Assembly: GCA_964458325.1 (NCBI GenBank)
Contig: CAYWIM010000023.1
Span: forward strand, 1-53,356
DNA length: 53,356 nucleotides
Source of the DNA: JAGMXM01 sp964458325
GTDB taxonomy: Bacteria > Verrucomicrobiota > Verrucomicrobiia > Limisphaerales > UBA1319
Reading direction: 5' to 3'
Shown: in pieces, positions 51,268-53,356 of the stretch
Position numbering within the stretch: position 1 is the stretch's first letter
Layout: every line of letters starts with the position of its first letter
Notes under the pieces: generated by a model
What the model saw: only the letters and a program-made list of their open reading frames with translations
What the model was told of the DNA's origin: nothing
Databases searched by the model: none
Translations under genes and position numbers: made by a program

Positions 51268-52002
51268 GTGCGCGAAGTCATTCGTCAACTGGTCGAACTG
51301 CAGGAGCGGGATCAGAAGATCCTCGCCGTCGAGGCGGAGATCTCGTCGCTGGATCCGCAGCGGGCTGGCTTGCGTCAGCGGGCCGAGGCCGCGCGCAGCC
51401 GGCTCGATGGCATCCGGCAGGAGATCAAGACCAACGAAAGCCACCGGAAGGAGCTCGAGCTCGAGATCGAGTCCCATCGCGAGACGATCGCCCGGTACTC
51501 GATCCAGCAGTACCAGACCAAGAAGAACGACGAGTACCGGGCCCTCACCCACCAGATCGAAACCTGCAAACGCGCCATCTTCCAGATCGAGGACCGGCAG
51601 CTCGATCTGATGGAGAAATCGGAGCAGCATCAGCGCGAGCTCGAGGTCGCCGCCCGCGCCGACCATGAAGTGAGCCAGGCGGTCGACCAGCAGCTCGCCG
51701 ACATGGACGAACGCGAGGCCTCGCTGCGCCAGGCGCTGGCCAGCCTCCAGGAGGAGCGCGCCCGCATCGCCGCCGGCATCGGCGACACCCTCCGCGGCCA
51801 GTACGAACGCCTCCTTAAACACCGCGGCGCCCGCGTCCTCGTCGGCGTCGAACGCGGCGTCTGTGGCGGCTGCCACATGATCCTGCCGCCGCAGGTGCTG
51901 ATCTCCTGCCGGACCAGCCAGGAGCTCGTGCAGTGCCCCAACTGCAGCCGGATTCTGTATTTCACCCCGGAGATGGACATGAGCCCGGCCGGCCTTCGCT
52001 AG
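51268..52002 (+). CDS. Coiled-coil protein with C4 zinc ribbon (CdsZ/DUF164 type)
   Basis: 244 residues. Residues ~1-175 form a long antiparallel coiled coil (VELQERDQKILAVEAEISSL, KTNESHRKELELEIESH, YQTKKNDEYRALTHQIETCKRAI). The C-terminal zinc ribbon has CGGCHMILPPQV and CPNCSRILYF (four cysteines). This is PF02591; the chlamydial member CdsZ is tied to the type III secretion apparatus, but the family is broader and its general role is unknown. The start is GTG at 51268; no in-frame ATG precedes it. Spacing to the promoter supports this start. Confidence 0.85.
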   Translation: MREVIRQLVELQERDQKILAVEAEISSLDPQRAGLRQRAEAARSRLDGIRQEIKTNESHRKELELEIESHRETIARYSIQQYQTKKNDEYRALTHQIETCKRAIFQIEDRQLDLMEKSEQHQRELEVAARADHEVSQAVDQQLADMDEREASLRQALASLQEERARIAAGIGDTLRGQYERLLKHRGARVLVGVERGVCGGCHMILPPQVLISCRTSQELVQCPNCSRILYFTPEMDMSPAGLR

Positions 52003-52017
52003 GGCTTGGAATTCTCG

Positions 52018-52045
52018 TTGACGCCACCGGTTGCGGCCGTAGAAT
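52018..52045 (+). promoter_or_regulatory. Sigma-70 promoter of gap
   Basis: TTGACG (52018-52023), a 16-nt spacer and TAGAAT (52040-52045), five of six matches in each box. The leader to the ATG at 52095 would be about 43 nt, AT-rich at its end, with only a weak AAGAAA ribosome binding site. Confidence 0.6.
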
Positions 52046-52094
52046 CATGAGTTCGTAGTGTGAGAGTGCATAAACCATTAAATCAAGAAATCTT

Positions 52095-53177
<1,083 letters not shown>

Positions 53178-53356
53178 CCAGCCTGGCGCAGCCGGCCATG
53201 GCAGGAGGCGGGTCGCTCTTGGCCGTCTGCCGGTCCGGGTCCGTTGGCTCGGCTGTTCGGAAAATCTGAAGGGTGGACACCTAAGGGTCTGTGCAAAAAT
53301 TAATTCCGATTTTGCTGGAGGGGATTGGGCGAGCTGGCAAGGCGCGACGAGCGAGC
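53178..53356. other. Intergenic end of window with possible dispersed repeat
   Basis: No gene is seen. GCAAAAAT (53292-53299) and ATTTTGC form an imperfect hairpin to about 53317 that could end the gap transcript. CTGTGCAAAAAT (53289-53300) also occurs at 19511-19522 in front of the disulfide oxidoreductase gene. The last bases GGCGCGACGAGCGAGC look like part of a dispersed repeat that continues past the edge. Confidence 0.35.

Overview
This window reads as a chromosomal segment of a high-GC member of the Verrucomicrobiota (Planctomycetes-Verrucomicrobia-Chlamydiae group), probably an environmental lineage near Pedosphaera/Limisphaera. The basis is the large secreted proteins ending in the phylum-typical C-terminal domain (a Y-R-x-Q / W-x-x-L / FYR-type ending), the secreted Gfo/Idh/MocA and ThuA proteins, the iduronate-sulfatase-like enzyme, the CdsZ-like zinc-ribbon protein, and the dispersed palindromes between genes. 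The phylum call is confident. Anything finer is inference. No rRNA gene, complete tRNA, CRISPR array, transposase or plasmid/phage hallmark was found.

Layout. 1-435: start of an ABC exporter ATPase, running off the left edge. 0.6-7.2 kb (minus): a secreted SGNH hydrolase and, upstream of it, a 1568-residue secreted protein made of five tandem ~315-residue units; one more unit forms the tail of the SGNH protein. 7.5-14.1 kb (plus): a 1776-residue secreted GH2 enzyme with a beta-helix/autotransporter-repeat N-terminus, then a secreted TIM-barrel glycosidase-like protein. 14.2-18.1 kb: a decayed stretch with three remnants of secreted proteins around an odd pseudopilin-tailed protein and a rhomboid protease. 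18.1-22.3 kb (minus): Gfo/Idh oxidoreductase, nitrilase, C_GCAxxG_C_C redox protein, and a dihydrolipoamide-dehydrogenase-like disulfide reductase. 22.5-25.1 kb: asd, divergent from a GH29 alpha-L-fucosidase. 25.1-27.6 kb: Sel1 protein and an OppB/OppC permease pair. 27.6-30.5 kb (minus): ispF, a small conserved protein, a class I amidotransferase-like hydrolase, and a degenerate NtrC-type regulator in one tight run. 30.7-34.8 kb: a small secreted protein, a secreted esterase, a polyprenyl diphosphate synthase, and an ECF sigma factor with a membrane partner. 34.9-37.7 kb (minus): ThuA protein and an exported PepF. 37.8-42.7 kb (plus): an unrecognised protein coupled to an alpha/beta hydrolase, then a GH25 lysozyme fused to autotransporter-type repeats. 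42.7-44.3 kb (minus): a second ECF sigma and partner. 44.4-47.0 kb (plus): an EamA transporter and a sulfatase. 47.0-48.4 kb (minus): a MacB-like permease. 48.7-53.2 kb (plus): a DUF1573 / rhodanese / MauE-like operon, the zinc-ribbon protein, and gap.

How it fits together. The secreted set (GH2, GH29, sulfatase, SGNH and alpha/beta esterases, GH25, GH-like barrel, ThuA and Gfo/Idh proteins) fits an organism that breaks down complex, possibly fucosylated or sulfated, glycans, although the genes are scattered and do not form one utilisation locus. Housekeeping genes (asd, ispF, polyprenyl synthase, gap) are interspersed. The observations most worth following up are the tandem-module protein and its shared module, the two enzyme-autotransporter-repeat fusions, the regulator lacking both GAFTGA and the Walker B glutamate, the pseudopilin-tailed secreted protein, and several promoters so close to the start codon that the transcripts would have almost no leader.
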